NCBI RefSeq assembly: GCF_021405525.1
Contig: NZ_JAGQAG010000001.1
Coordinates: 496,001 to 560,000, forward strand
DNA: 64,000 nucleotides
Direction: 5' to 3'
Origin: Ruegeria pomeroyi
Lineage (GTDB): Bacteria > Pseudomonadota > Alphaproteobacteria > Rhodobacterales > Rhodobacteraceae
Both the position numbers and the translations under genes were made by a program. Below the pieces are notes generated by a model. The model made no database searches, was not told the origin of the DNA, and saw only the letters and a list, made by a program, of their open reading frames with translations. Below, piece by piece: positions 15,749 to 23,951 of this stretch. Positions within the stretch are counted from its first letter, which is position 1, and the number at the start of each line of letters is the position of its first letter.

Positions 15749-16345
15749 CTAGAGATCCTTGCGGGCGCGCATCGCGGCCGAAATGGTGCCGTCGTCGAGA
15801 TAGTCGAGTTCGCCACCGATCGGCACCCCCTGCGCCAACGAGGTCAGCCGCACCCGGCCGCCCAGCTGGTCGGCGATGTAATGCGCGGTGGTCTGGCCGT
15901 CGATGGTGGCGTTCAGTGCCAGGATCACCTCCGAGATCGACTCGGCGGTGACCCGATCCGCCAAGCGGGGGATACGCAATTCCTCGGGACCGACCCCATC
16001 CAGCGCCGACAGGGTGCCGCCCAGCACGTGATAGCGGCCTTTGAAGACGCCCGAACGTTCCATCGCCCACAGATCGGCCACATCTTCGACCACGCACAGC
16101 TCGCCGGTGGCGCGCCGTTCATCGGTGCAGATGTCGCAGATGTCAAAGGTGCCGACATTGCCGCAGTTTAGGCATTCACGGGCGGTGGCCGCCACCTGCC
16201 CCATCAGATCGGCCAGCGGCGTCAACAGCAGCGCCCGCTTGCGGATCAGGTGCAGCACCGCGCGCCGGGCCGAGCGCGGACCCAGCCCGGGCAAACGCGC
16301 CATCAGCTCGATCAGCGCGTCGATATCCTTGGTCGATCCGGCCAT
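15749..16345 (-). CDS. recR: Recombination mediator protein RecR
   Basis: A 198-residue RecR of normal length. In order it has a helix-hairpin-helix ([13 protein letters not shown]), the zinc finger CLNCGN followed by CDIC, a Toprim domain with [13 protein letters not shown], and a Walker-B-like C-terminus with [20 protein letters not shown]. It acts with RecF and RecO to load RecA at gaps. It is downstream of ybaB on the same strand, the conserved ybaB-recR arrangement, but dnaX, often upstream, is not here. Confidence 0.97.
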   Translation of the reverse strand: MAGSTKDIDALIELMARLPGLGPRSARRAVLHLIRKRALLLTPLADLMGQVAATARECLNCGNVGTFDICDICTDERRATGELCVVEDVADLWAMERSGVFKGRYHVLGGTLSALDGVGPEELRIPRLADRVTAESISEVILALNATIDGQTTAHYIADQLGGRVRLTSLAQGVPIGGELDYLDDGTISAAMRARKDL

Positions 16346-16419
16346 GTCCTGCTTCCCGTGCGCTTCCCCGCTCTGACGCGATCATGCCCGCAGTTCACCA
16401 CAAAGGGAACGCCACCGTG

Positions 16420-16764
16420 TCAGAACGGCAGTTTGATATCCTTGGGCAGGCCCATGCCTTCGGTCAGGGCGGCCATTTCCTCTTGCGCCTTTTCGGCGGC
16501 CTTGGCCTGGGCGTCCTTGATGGCAGCCAGGATCAGGTCCTCGACCACTTCCTTGTCGTCTCCGTTGAAGATCGACGGGTCGATATCCAGCCCCTTCAGT
16601 TCGCCCTTGGCTGTGGCGGTGGCCTTGACCAGCCCGGCCCCGGATTCGCCGGTGACCAGAATGCTGTTCAGGTCCTCTTGCATCTGAGCCATCTTGGTCT
16701 GCAATTCCTGCGCCGATTTCATCATCTTGGCCATATCGCCAAGGCCGCCGAGTCCTTTGAACAT
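16420..16764 (-). CDS. ybaB: YbaB/EbfC nucleoid-associated protein
   Basis: A 114-residue YbaB/EbfC DNA-binding protein starting MFKGLGGLGDMAKMMKSAQE. It contains the family core SGAGLVKATATAKGELKGLD and has an alanine-rich C-terminal helix. It binds DNA as a dimer and is usually coexpressed with recR, which follows 74 bases downstream. AGGAGACA precedes the chosen start at 16764; the longer frame upstream lacks family sequence. Confidence 0.95.
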   Translation of the reverse strand: MFKGLGGLGDMAKMMKSAQELQTKMAQMQEDLNSILVTGESGAGLVKATATAKGELKGLDIDPSIFNGDDKEVVEDLILAAIKDAQAKAAEKAQEEMAALTEGMGLPKDIKLPF

Positions 16765-16913
16765 TGGGTGTCTCCTGCAAATCCGGTTTGCGCCTAGATA
16801 CGGGCGCCGGTCCAGCGGCACAAGCCTATCCCGGCGCGGAAGCGCAACCGGCTGTCTTTGGCCCCGCTCGGTGCTAGTCTTGCCGGCACCCGGATCGCGG
16901 GAGGAGGGCTGCC

Positions 16914-18119
16914 ATGTTCGCGGTTGCAGATACGGACAAGCTGGTTGACGACGCGGTGATCACCCCGGAGGCCGCGCGCGAGATCGAGGCGCGATCGCGG
17001 CAGGCGATGGTGACACTGGGTATCAACACGGTCCTGTGCCTGGGTATCCTGTCAGCGACGGGCGGGCTGATCCTGTGGTTGCAGGATCCGCTGGCAGTGG
17101 CGGTGGTGGGGCTTTTGTTGCTGGCGGGTGGGTTTGGCACTCTGTCGCGTGGCGGCGGCGACTTGCGGATGTTCGGCAAAGCCGCGGCGCTGATCGGGGC
17201 CGGGATGCTGTGTGGCGGCGGTACGGTCGAGCTGGTGTCGAACCATCCGCAGATCGCGGGCCAGGTGCTGAGTGTTCTGGGCGGACTGATCATGGCCGGG
17301 GCGACACTTGCCTTTATCCGCGATCTGGTGCGGGCGCCGTTCGTCACCGGGGCGGTGGCCCTGATGGGATTGACGATGCATGTCGGCGGGCTGGGGTATC
17401 TGATTGCCGACAACGGGGTGTCGGGCCTGCCGGTCAGCCTGTTTTATCTTTATACGGCGGCTTTGCTGTTGGCGGGCGGATGGCTGCTGGACGTGCGGCT
17501 GATCACGGCGCTGGCCATCGTTCCCTTTGCCCAGATGCTGGATACCGGCACCTTTTACTTCCACGCGGCCTATGTGTTCTATTCGCCGGAATCGACGCTT
17601 TCGATCCTGCAATTGGCGGTGCTGCTGGCGGCCTGTCTCTGGGTCGCCGGGCGGTTTGGCGAACGCAGCGCGCGGCATGCGCGCATCCTCGCAATGCTGG
17701 GCTTTGTCGTTGCCAATCTTTGTGCGCTGGTTGGCTCGCTCTGGGGCGATGTGGTGGGCGAGACGATCTGGGGTCCGGCAGAACCCGAGGTCTGGAGCGA
17801 AGGCGCCTGGGATGCCTATTCCAGGGCGCGCGACGCCTTTCGCGACACCACCTTGGTCATTTCCGAGGGCGTCTATTCGGTGCTGTGGGCGGGGGCGCTG
17901 GTGGCACTGTTGTTCTGGTCGGCGCATCGCGGTAACCGGGGGCTGTTCAACGCCTCGCTCGTGTTCGGCGTGATCCACGCCTATACCCAGATATTCGAAA
18001 GCTTTGGAGACGAACCGCTGGCCTATGTCATCGGCGGGCTGGCCCTGATCCCGATTGCCTGGGGCATGTGGCGGTTTGATCGGTGGATCAAGGCACAGGC
18101 CGTTGATCCAACCGCCTAG
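16914..18119 (+). CDS. Polytopic membrane protein of unknown function (DUF2157-like)
   Basis: A 401-residue protein with about 10 to 12 hydrophobic segments after a short soluble N-terminus (ADTDKLVDDAVITPEAAREI). The N-terminal region followed by many short glycine-rich membrane segments resembles DUF2157/DUF4401-type proteins, but I cannot confirm the family. GGGAGGAGGGCTGCC precedes the ATG. It is divergent from ybaB-recR. Function unknown. Confidence 0.75.
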   Translation: MFAVADTDKLVDDAVITPEAAREIEARSRQAMVTLGINTVLCLGILSATGGLILWLQDPLAVAVVGLLLLAGGFGTLSRGGGDLRMFGKAAALIGAGMLCGGGTVELVSNHPQIAGQVLSVLGGLIMAGATLAFIRDLVRAPFVTGAVALMGLTMHVGGLGYLIADNGVSGLPVSLFYLYTAALLLAGGWLLDVRLITALAIVPFAQMLDTGTFYFHAAYVFYSPESTLSILQLAVLLAACLWVAGRFGERSARHARILAMLGFVVANLCALVGSLWGDVVGETIWGPAEPEVWSEGAWDAYSRARDAFRDTTLVISEGVYSVLWAGALVALLFWSAHRGNRGLFNASLVFGVIHAYTQIFESFGDEPLAYVIGGLALIPIAWGMWRFDRWIKAQAVDPTA

Positions 18120-18296
18120 GCTTGCAACACCCGGTCGATCGGACCGAAATGGGTGCGACAGCTGGTGCCAGATCGCCCTGCGCCCGAAGTTCGGACAAGA
18201 CTGGGCTGTCCCGTGTTCAGTGCCTAGCTAGGCTGAAAGAGCCAGACTGGCGCGGCGGCCAAAGTCGCGCCAGCCGGTATTAAGTCATATTTCGGT

Positions 18297-18839
18297 TCAA
18301 CGCTGTGCCTCGGCCCGCAGCTTGTCCATCAGCGTCTGCAAAGTTTGGACATAGAGCGCGCTGGTCAGTTGGCCGTTCTCGTCGAACTGGTTTGAACTGT
18401 CGGCCAAATGCACCTCGGGACCTGTCACAAGGCGCGGCTGGAACGGCACAATGAAGCCGCGCAGAACCGCCTGTGCGCGCTCGCCCCCGGCCCGGCCACC
18501 TGCCGCTGACATTACTGCAACCGGCTTGTCAGCCCAGGGCTTGCCACTGGTCCGGCTGACCCAGTCGAGCGCATTCTTCAGCGCGCCGGACGGCCCCTTG
18601 TTGTATTCCGGCGTCGAGATGATCACCGCATCCGCCGCCGCGATCTGGTCGGCCAGGCGCTGCACCGCCCCGGGAATGCCGTCGGCGGCTTCGTTGTCGC
18701 CATCGTAGAGAGGCAGGTTAAGATCGGCCTCGGTAAAGCTTGCGGGTCCGAAAAGCCGCGCCGCCTCGCGCAGCAGTTTGCGGTTGGTCGAGGCCGCGCG
18801 CAAGGCGCCGCTGAGGCCCAGCAGGGTGAGGTCGGTCAT
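18297..18839 (-). CDS. NAD(P)H-dependent FMN reductase
   Basis: A 180-residue flavodoxin-like reductase. It has the FMN phosphate loop LSGALRAASTNRKLL at the N-terminus and the family signature STPEYNKGPSGALKNALDW near residues 75-93. It would reduce FMN or quinones with NAD(P)H in the cytosol. ACAGGAGAACCCG precedes the ATG at 18839. A GC stem-loop without a T-tract lies downstream (18247-18273). Chromate- or azo-reductase activity is possible but cannot be read from sequence. Confidence 0.9.
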   Translation of the reverse strand: MTDLTLLGLSGALRAASTNRKLLREAARLFGPASFTEADLNLPLYDGDNEAADGIPGAVQRLADQIAAADAVIISTPEYNKGPSGALKNALDWVSRTSGKPWADKPVAVMSAAGGRAGGERAQAVLRGFIVPFQPRLVTGPEVHLADSSNQFDENGQLTSALYVQTLQTLMDKLRAEAQR

Positions 18840-18959
18840 CGGGTTCTCCTGTTTCTGCGTCCCCTTTAACCTAGAGGGCAATCCCGCCGATCCAAACCCC
18901 TGACCCCGCGCAAGCGTTGTTCAAATATGCAGGGGTCCATGGGCGCGATCTGCCTTGGT

Positions 18960-19559
18960 TCAGCCGACGATGATCACCTTCCCGGTCAATGCGCCCTCGA
19001 CGCTTTTGGCAAAGGCCCGGCCAACCCGACCGGCGGCCACCGGTTCATGCCCGGGAAACCACGCGCCATAGCGGGGAACAGAGACATCCAGCAGACCGGG
19101 ACTGACCACGTTGATCCGTTGCCGGCGTGGCATTTCGATCGCCGCGCCCACGACAAATCCGCCAAGGGCGCCATTCGCGGTCGCCGCACCGGCGCCCATC
19201 GGGATCGGATCGCGGTCGAGAACGCCGCTTGTCAGCGTAAAGGACCCGCCTTCGGCCACATGGTCGAACCCACCCAGCACCAGGTTGATCTGGCCCATCA
19301 CCTTGTTTCGCAATCCGATCATGAAGGTCTCGCGCGTGAACTCACACAAGGCGCCGAAATGTACCTCTCCGGCTGTCGAGACCACCGCATCGACCATGCC
19401 GGTCCGGGCATACATCGCGGCGACCGACTGAGGGTCGGCAATATCGACCGTCACGTCACCCCGGCTGCGCCCGGCCCGAATAAGCTCGTGCCGACTGCCC
19501 AATTCCTTGCAAACCGCCCTGCCGACGTCGCCTTCGGCCCCAACCAAAATGATCCGCAT
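18960..19559 (-). CDS. Short-chain dehydrogenase/reductase, atypical
   Basis: A 199-residue Rossmann-fold SDR, shorter than the usual 250. The cofactor loop is LVGAEGDVGRAV and a DVTVDIAD strand follows. The classical Tyr-x-x-x-Lys is not seen: the corresponding helix reads AATANGALGGFVVGAA, as in a group of small SDRs. It starts one base after the MerR-type regulator stop, with CGAAGGAGGATGAG as ribosome-binding site, so the two are coupled. Enzymatic activity is uncertain. Confidence 0.85.
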   Translation of the reverse strand: MRIILVGAEGDVGRAVCKELGSRHELIRAGRSRGDVTVDIADPQSVAAMYARTGMVDAVVSTAGEVHFGALCEFTRETFMIGLRNKVMGQINLVLGGFDHVAEGGSFTLTSGVLDRDPIPMGAGAATANGALGGFVVGAAIEMPRRQRINVVSPGLLDVSVPRYGAWFPGHEPVAAGRVGRAFAKSVEGALTGKVIIVG

Positions 19560-19560
19560 C

Positions 19561-19917
19561 TCATCCTCCTTCGATCTCGGAATATCTCTGCAACTTGTGC
19601 GCCAGCAGCGCGGCGCAGCGGTCAAGCGCGGCCCGGCGCAGTTCAAGGTTGGCGGCATGCTCCTGCAACATCCGGCGCCGCTCGGGGATGGTGGCATCGC
19701 CCTGCCGGTAGAGCTCGGCAAAGCGGCGCATCGCGCGCAGTTCCATCCCGGTTTCGCGCAAGGAGGCGAGCAGTCTGAGCCAGTCCGCCGTTTCGGGTGA
19801 AAACCGCCTCATCCCGTCAGAGCCGCGCGCAATCGGGGGCAGCAGCCCCGAACGCTCGTAGAAACGGATCGTGTCGATGCTCAAACCGGATCTGGCGGCA
19901 GCCTCTGCAATCTTCAT
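19561..19917 (-). CDS. MerR-family transcriptional regulator
   Basis: A 118-residue MerR-type regulator. The winged helix begins MKIAEAAARSGLSIDTIRFY and continues ERSGLLPP, the family signature, and is followed by the dimerisation helix (about residues 75-110). There is no cysteine pattern of the metal-sensing class. It probably controls itself and the coupled SDR gene downstream. Inducer unknown. Confidence 0.92.
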   Translation of the reverse strand: MKIAEAAARSGLSIDTIRFYERSGLLPPIARGSDGMRRFSPETADWLRLLASLRETGMELRAMRRFAELYRQGDATIPERRRMLQEHAANLELRRAALDRCAALLAHKLQRYSEIEGG

Positions 19918-20016
19918 CCGCGATCTCCGCCGTTGGGTTTTCCCAAGCCTACCGCCCTTGAGCGGCTCCAGATCAAGCGGTTTCTGCGGATTGTTAGAGA
20001 CACCGGCGGAAACGCG

Positions 20017-20046
20017 AAACCCCGCGCCTTGCGAGGCGCGGGGTTT
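20017..20046. terminator. Strong bidirectional terminator hairpin
   Basis: AAACCCCGCGCC and GGCGCGGGGTTT form a perfect 12-base stem around a six-base loop. It lies 25 bases after the OmpA-family gene stop on the minus strand, where the stem ends in TTT, and 100 bases upstream of the merR start. Confidence 0.8.
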
Positions 20047-20070
20047 GAGTGCCTGGGCTTGTTGCCCCGA

Positions 20071-20736
20071 TCAGTTGCGCGGGATCACCACGATCTCGAC
20101 ACGCCGGTTCTGGGCCTTGCCCTCGGGCGTCAGGTTCGAGGCGATCGGGTTGTTCTCGCCCATGCCCAGGGTCGAGATCCGGTCATAGGTCACGCCACCC
20201 GCCTGCAGGATGTCGGCCACGGCGCCAGCACGCCGCTCGGACAAACCCTGATTATAGGCGGCCTCGCCGTCGCTGTCGGTATGGCCGATGACCTGCACCG
20301 TCGATTTCGGATAGCGGACCAGATGCGCCGCGACCTTTTGCAGATCCGACCGCAGGGCCGGACGCACCGTGGCGCTGTCGGTGTCAAACGTGATGTCGTT
20401 CGGCACGCTCACAACCAGACGGTCGCCGGTATTGGTGATGGTGATGCCGTCATTGGCCAGTTCCTGACGCAGTTCGGCGGCCTGCTTGTCCAACTGGTTG
20501 CCGATCAATCCGCCACCGGCGGCCCCGATGGCCGCACCGGCCAGTGCACCCAGGCCGGGATTGGAATCGTTGGCGATGGCACCAACACCGGCCCCGAGGA
20601 TACCGCCGATCAGCGCGCCCTGCTTGGCTTGCCGATTAGGGTCGGTATTGGTGCTGAGCGAGGCCGGGTCTGTACAGGCGCCCAGCGCCAGAACGCCTGC
20701 CAGCCCGGTGGCGAGTGTAAGTTTTGTCTTGGTCAT
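20071..20736 (-). CDS. OmpA-family lipoprotein with glycine zipper
   Basis: A 221-residue outer-membrane lipoprotein. The leader ends in the lipobox LALGAC. Glycine-zipper repeats (GALIGGILGAGVGA and GAAIGAAGGGLIGN) follow, then an OmpA C-terminal peptidoglycan-binding domain with FDTDSATVRP, VIGHTDSDG, NQGLSERRAGAVADIL and RRVEIVVI. It resembles the YiaD/Pal-like group that tethers the outer membrane to the cell wall. It has its own terminator. I chose the start at 20736 because it gives a proper lipoprotein leader. Confidence 0.92.
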   Translation of the reverse strand: MTKTKLTLATGLAGVLALGACTDPASLSTNTDPNRQAKQGALIGGILGAGVGAIANDSNPGLGALAGAAIGAAGGGLIGNQLDKQAAELRQELANDGITITNTGDRLVVSVPNDITFDTDSATVRPALRSDLQKVAAHLVRYPKSTVQVIGHTDSDGEAAYNQGLSERRAGAVADILQAGGVTYDRISTLGMGENNPIASNLTPEGKAQNRRVEIVVIPRN

Positions 20737-20863
20737 GGGTTCACCTTCTGCTCCTGGTCCCGATTGCAGCGGGATTTGTTGCTTTTGCCCCAAGTATATC
20801 ACTGGGCGGGCCGGTACAAACAAGCAACAAAGCGGTGAAATCGGCGATTCCTTGCGCATCGCC

Positions 20864-21562
20864 CTACCGCGCGTTGGCCGCGGCGGCCTCGTCCCAGCGG
20901 CTTTGATCCTGCCAGAGCTGGCGCAGGGCTGCCGCCTGCGGGGCAAAGCTGTCGGGCAGCAGGTCGCAGGCCCAGATCCGGTCGGTTCGGAAATGGCGGA
21001 ACCCCTGCCGCAACTCGCACCAACCCGCCAGCATGGTGCAGTCGAGGTGATAGATCAGCCCGACCGGGCGCAGCACGCGCAGCGTGCGGCTGCCGTCGCC
21101 GCTGCGATACTCGATCCTGAGCTTGCGTGCCTCGCGCACGGCCTGACGCAACAATGCGATGGGGGTACAGCCCCGTCCGGGATCGTCGGCGGGCGCGCCC
21201 CAGGGCGCCACCCGCAGCCAGTCGGCCGGATCGTGCAGCGCGTCGATCTTGGCGCAAACCCGTTCTGCGGCCTGTTGCAGGGCGCTGTCGCCGGTGCGGG
21301 CCAGCATCGAGAGGCCGACGCGCAGCGCCTCGACCTCTTCCTGGTCGAAGTTGAGCGGCGGCAGGTCATAGCCGCCGCGCATAACGTAACCCAGGCCCGC
21401 CGCGCCCTCGATCGGGGTGCGCATGGCCTGAAGCGCCGCGATATCGCGATAGACGGTGCGGGCCGAGACCTCGAGCCGCGCGGCCAGATCCTCGGCGGTC
21501 ATGGGCGCGGTGGCGGCGCGCAGGATCTGGATGATTTCGAACAAACGGGTGGAACGGCGCAT
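20864..21562 (-). CDS. HTH and WYL-domain transcriptional regulator (YafY type)
   Basis: A 232-residue regulator. The N-terminal HTH_11 winged helix (TAEDLAARLEVSARTVYRDI, residues 22-41) is followed by a WYL-type ligand domain, with RPVGLIYHLDCTMLAGWCEL around residues 163-182. Such proteins sense ligands, often nucleotides or nucleic acid, through the WYL domain. It is divergent from a 54-codon ORF; the gap contains three CTGACA/TGTCAG half-sites likely to be its operator. Confidence 0.9.
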   Translation of the reverse strand: MRRSTRLFEIIQILRAATAPMTAEDLAARLEVSARTVYRDIAALQAMRTPIEGAAGLGYVMRGGYDLPPLNFDQEEVEALRVGLSMLARTGDSALQQAAERVCAKIDALHDPADWLRVAPWGAPADDPGRGCTPIALLRQAVREARKLRIEYRSGDGSRTLRVLRPVGLIYHLDCTMLAGWCELRQGFRHFRTDRIWACDLLPDSFAPQAAALRQLWQDQSRWDEAAAANAR

Positions 21563-21578
21563 GGGGTCCTCTGGAACA

Positions 21579-21623
21579 CTGCTGACACCTTAGCACAGCC
21601 CCCTGACAACGGGGTGTCAGCAG
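21579..21623. promoter_or_regulatory. Operator-like inverted repeats for the WYL regulator
   Basis: CTGCTGACACC (21579-21589) and GGTGTCAGCAG (21613-21623) are perfect 11-base inverted copies 23 bases apart. Within them CTGACA (21603-21608) and TGTCAG (21615-21620) form a second dyad with a six-base spacer. Together there are three half-sites in the 108-base gap between the divergent genes, fitting a cooperative autoregulatory operator. Confidence 0.65.
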
Positions 21624-21670
21624 GGTTGCGGTCTGATGGCGGGCGTATCGACAGCCATAGGAGACCGACC

Positions 21671-21835
21671 ATGCCAAGCCGCGACCACCATGTCCTGATG
21701 GCCCTCAGACTGGAGCGTTGGAGCAAGCCCAAAACACTGCGCAATTGGGAGACCGAGAGAGGGCTTGCCGCCCGGCGCGCGGTCCCGTCGAGGCGGTTGC
21801 ATCTGTTGCGCTGGATGGCGGCGCGCTGGCGCTAG
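21671..21835 (+). CDS. Small arginine-rich ORF divergent from the WYL regulator
   Basis: A 54-codon ORF with a good ribosome-binding site (ATAGGAGACCGACC) and an ATG at 21671. The product is very basic (arginine- and tryptophan-rich, e.g. LHLLRWMAARWR at the end) with no recognised domain. Its TAG stop shares CTAG with the TAG stop of the opposing AraC/Ogt gene. Its place under a probable WYL operator is the main argument for being real. It could be a chance frame. Confidence 0.4.
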   Translation: MPSRDHHVLMALRLERWSKPKTLRNWETERGLAARRAVPSRRLHLLRWMAARWR

Positions 21836-22683
21836 GCCTCGCTGCGGGCCGCTTCCCAGGCCAGCATGGCACGTTTCACCGGCAGACCCCAGTGATAGCC
21901 GCCCAGTCCGCCGGATTTGCGCAGGGCGCGGTGGCAGGGGATCAGCCAGCTGACCGGGTTGCGCCCCACCGCCGTGCCCACCGCGCGCACCGCGCGCGGC
22001 TGTCCGATGGACTGGGCCAGTTCGCCATAGGTGGTGACCTGGCCCGAAGGGATGCGCAAGAGCGCCTCCCAGACCTTGATCTGCAAGGGCGCACCGATCA
22101 GGTAGAGCGGCACCGGCTCCAGCCGGTCGCTGGCGGCGCCAAAGGCGCTGAGCGCCCAAGGGCGCAGGCGCATCGGATCCTCGACGAAGGTGGCCTGTGG
22201 CCAGCGCGACAACAAATCCTGCATCGTGGCCTCGGCCCCCGCCTCGGCGGCAAAGCCGATGCCGCAGATGCCGCGCTCGGTTCCCATGACCAGTGCGGGA
22301 CCAAAGGGGCTTTCGAACCAGCCCCAGTAGATCGTCAGATCCGCGCCCTTGCGGGCATAGTCGCCGGGGCTCATCGCCTCCCACCGGACGAAGAGGTCGT
22401 GCAGGCGCCCGGTGCCCGAGAGACCGACATTCTGGGCCGCCTCCAACAGCGTGAACCGTTCCTCAAGCAGCGCCTTGGCATGGCCCAGCGTCAGGTATTG
22501 CTGGTATTTCTTCGGCGAGACCCCGACCCAGCGCGAAAAGACGCGCTGGAAATGCGCGGGGCTCATGTTCATCCGGGCGGCCAAATCGTCCAGCGACATG
22601 CTCTCGCCGCCTGCGTCGATCAGTTCGATCGCGCGGCGGATGACGCCATAGTGATAGCCCTCTTCCATCGTCTGAACATTCAT
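21832..22683 (-). CDS. AraC HTH fused to O6-alkylguanine-DNA methyltransferase (Ada-like)
   Basis: A 283-residue protein lacking the N-terminal zinc/phosphotriester domain of full Ada. Residues about 10-105 form an AraC-type DNA-binding domain (SLDDLAARMNMSPAHFQRVF). The rest is an alkyltransferase with the active-site IPCHRAL cysteine and the upstream helix RAVRAVGTAVGRNPVSWLIP. It repairs O6-alkylguanine by suicidal transfer and may regulate its own gene. GAGGTGCGAC precedes the ATG at 22683. It is divergent from a MarR-isochorismatase pair. Confidence 0.93.
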   Translation of the reverse strand: MNVQTMEEGYHYGVIRRAIELIDAGGESMSLDDLAARMNMSPAHFQRVFSRWVGVSPKKYQQYLTLGHAKALLEERFTLLEAAQNVGLSGTGRLHDLFVRWEAMSPGDYARKGADLTIYWGWFESPFGPALVMGTERGICGIGFAAEAGAEATMQDLLSRWPQATFVEDPMRLRPWALSAFGAASDRLEPVPLYLIGAPLQIKVWEALLRIPSGQVTTYGELAQSIGQPRAVRAVGTAVGRNPVSWLIPCHRALRKSGGLGGYHWGLPVKRAMLAWEAARSEA

Positions 22684-22756
22684 GTCGCACCTCTTTGTCT
22701 GAACTGGAGAGTAGCGCGCGGGCGCCGTTGTCGCGACCCGGAACCTGTGCAAATAT

Positions 22757-22776
22757 TTGTCAACTGAGTTGACGAA
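22757..22776. promoter_or_regulatory. MarR-type operator palindrome
   Basis: GTCAAC (22759-22764) and GTTGAC (22768-22773) are a perfect dyad around TGA, extended by TT and near-matching flanks. It lies 30 bases before the MarR gene start and in the gap to the divergent Ada-like gene, typical for MarR autoregulation. Confidence 0.65.
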
Positions 22777-22804
22777 TCGTGCCGTCCGGTCCAGTACTAC
22801 GGGC

Positions 22805-23254
22805 ATGACACATGAACCCGATCAGCTTTATCAGGCGGTACAGGCCACGCGGCCGCTGTTGCGCAACATCACGGCAGCGGTGGAGCGGGGGAGTATGCGC
22901 GAGGGCGTAACCGTGGGACAGCGCGCCATTCTTGAAGGTCTGTCGCTGACCCCCGGCGCTACGGCGCCGCAACTGGGCGCCACGTTGCAGATGAAGCGGC
23001 AATATATCTCGCGCATCCTGCAAGAGGTGCAGCGCGCCGGGCTGATCGAGCGGCATACCAATCCCGAACACGCGCGGTCCCCCCGCTATTGGCTGACCCC
23101 GAGGGGGGAGGCCATCATCACCGCGATCCGGGCGGATGAGATGGCGAAGCTGGCGCTTTTCTCCGAGGGGTTCTCACCCGCCGAGCTTGCCGCCTATCAC
23201 AAGGTGCAGCTTGCCCTGACCCGGTTCTTTGCAGACTTGGCCAAGGAGGCCTGA
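22805..23254 (+). CDS. MarR-family transcriptional regulator
   Basis: A 149-residue MarR regulator with the winged-helix core ATAPQLGATLQMKRQYISRI (about residues 58-77) and wing HTNPEHARSPRYWLTPRG. It is probably the repressor bound at the GTCAAC-TGA-GTTGAC dyad just upstream. Its stop is one base before the start of the isochorismatase-family gene, so the two are cotranscribed. A TTG start upstream (22757) would place the operator inside the gene, so ATG 22805 is preferred. Confidence 0.92.
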   Translation: MTHEPDQLYQAVQATRPLLRNITAAVERGSMREGVTVGQRAILEGLSLTPGATAPQLGATLQMKRQYISRILQEVQRAGLIERHTNPEHARSPRYWLTPRGEAIITAIRADEMAKLALFSEGFSPAELAAYHKVQLALTRFFADLAKEA

Positions 23255-23255
23255 C

Positions 23256-23900
23256 ATGTCCTTTCTCTGGATATTCGCCGCCGGGATCGTGATCGCGGCT
23301 CTCTATATCCTGCTGGAGATCCGCAAGATCGGGTCGCCAACCAAAGGGCCTGTCATCGAGCGCGCCACCCGTCCCGGAACGGCACTGGTGGTGATCGACA
23401 TGCAGACCGATTTCACCTCGCTGCCGGTGTGGCAATCCGCACAGCTGGACACCGCGATGGAGAACATCGGAACAGCGGTGGATGCGGCCTGGCAGGCTGG
23501 GATGCCGGTGATCGCGATCCGGCAGGTGTACAAGGCCGGGCTGGCCCGGCTGTTGAACGGCTGGTTCAATCAGGGGCGCGGCAATGCCGGGTCGGCGGGC
23601 ATCGGGCTGGACCCGCGCCTGGGACTGGTGCCTGACATCGAGGTCGAGAAATCCATGGGCGATGCCTTTTCCGAACCCGCGTTGGAGCGATACTTGGAGG
23701 AAAACCGGATCGGCACCCTGATCCTGACCGGTCTGGATGGCTGTCACTGTGTCAAGAACACTGCGTTTGGCGCTCTGAACCGGGGATATGCGGTGCGGAT
23801 CGACCCCAAGGCAGTGCTGGCGGCCAATGATGCCGAATGGTCAAAGGTACAGCAAAACCTGACGGCAGCCGGGGCGGAATTGGGCGCGACGGCGGCCTAG
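23256..23900 (+). CDS. Membrane-anchored isochorismatase-family cysteine hydrolase
   Basis: A 214-residue protein with one N-terminal membrane segment (FLWIFAAGIVIAALYILLEI) in front of an isochorismatase-like domain. The catalytic set is visible: aspartate in VVIDMQTDF, a lysine in the middle (EVEKSMGDAF), and the nucleophile cysteine in GLDGCHCVKNTAFGAL. The family includes nicotinamidases and N-carbamoyl hydrolases; the substrate cannot be named. The membrane anchor is unusual for this normally soluble family. Confidence 0.88.
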   Translation: MSFLWIFAAGIVIAALYILLEIRKIGSPTKGPVIERATRPGTALVVIDMQTDFTSLPVWQSAQLDTAMENIGTAVDAAWQAGMPVIAIRQVYKAGLARLLNGWFNQGRGNAGSAGIGLDPRLGLVPDIEVEKSMGDAFSEPALERYLEENRIGTLILTGLDGCHCVKNTAFGALNRGYAVRIDPKAVLAANDAEWSKVQQNLTAAGAELGATAA

Positions 23901-23951
23901 GCGCTGCCTTTTCAATTGCGGGGGAGTGTCTGTCAGGGCATTAAGGCCCGG

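Noticed and set aside
18247-18273. CTGGCGCG/CGCGCCAG stem after the FMN reductase gene
   Set aside because: No T-tract and an 11-base loop; termination cannot be argued from sequence.
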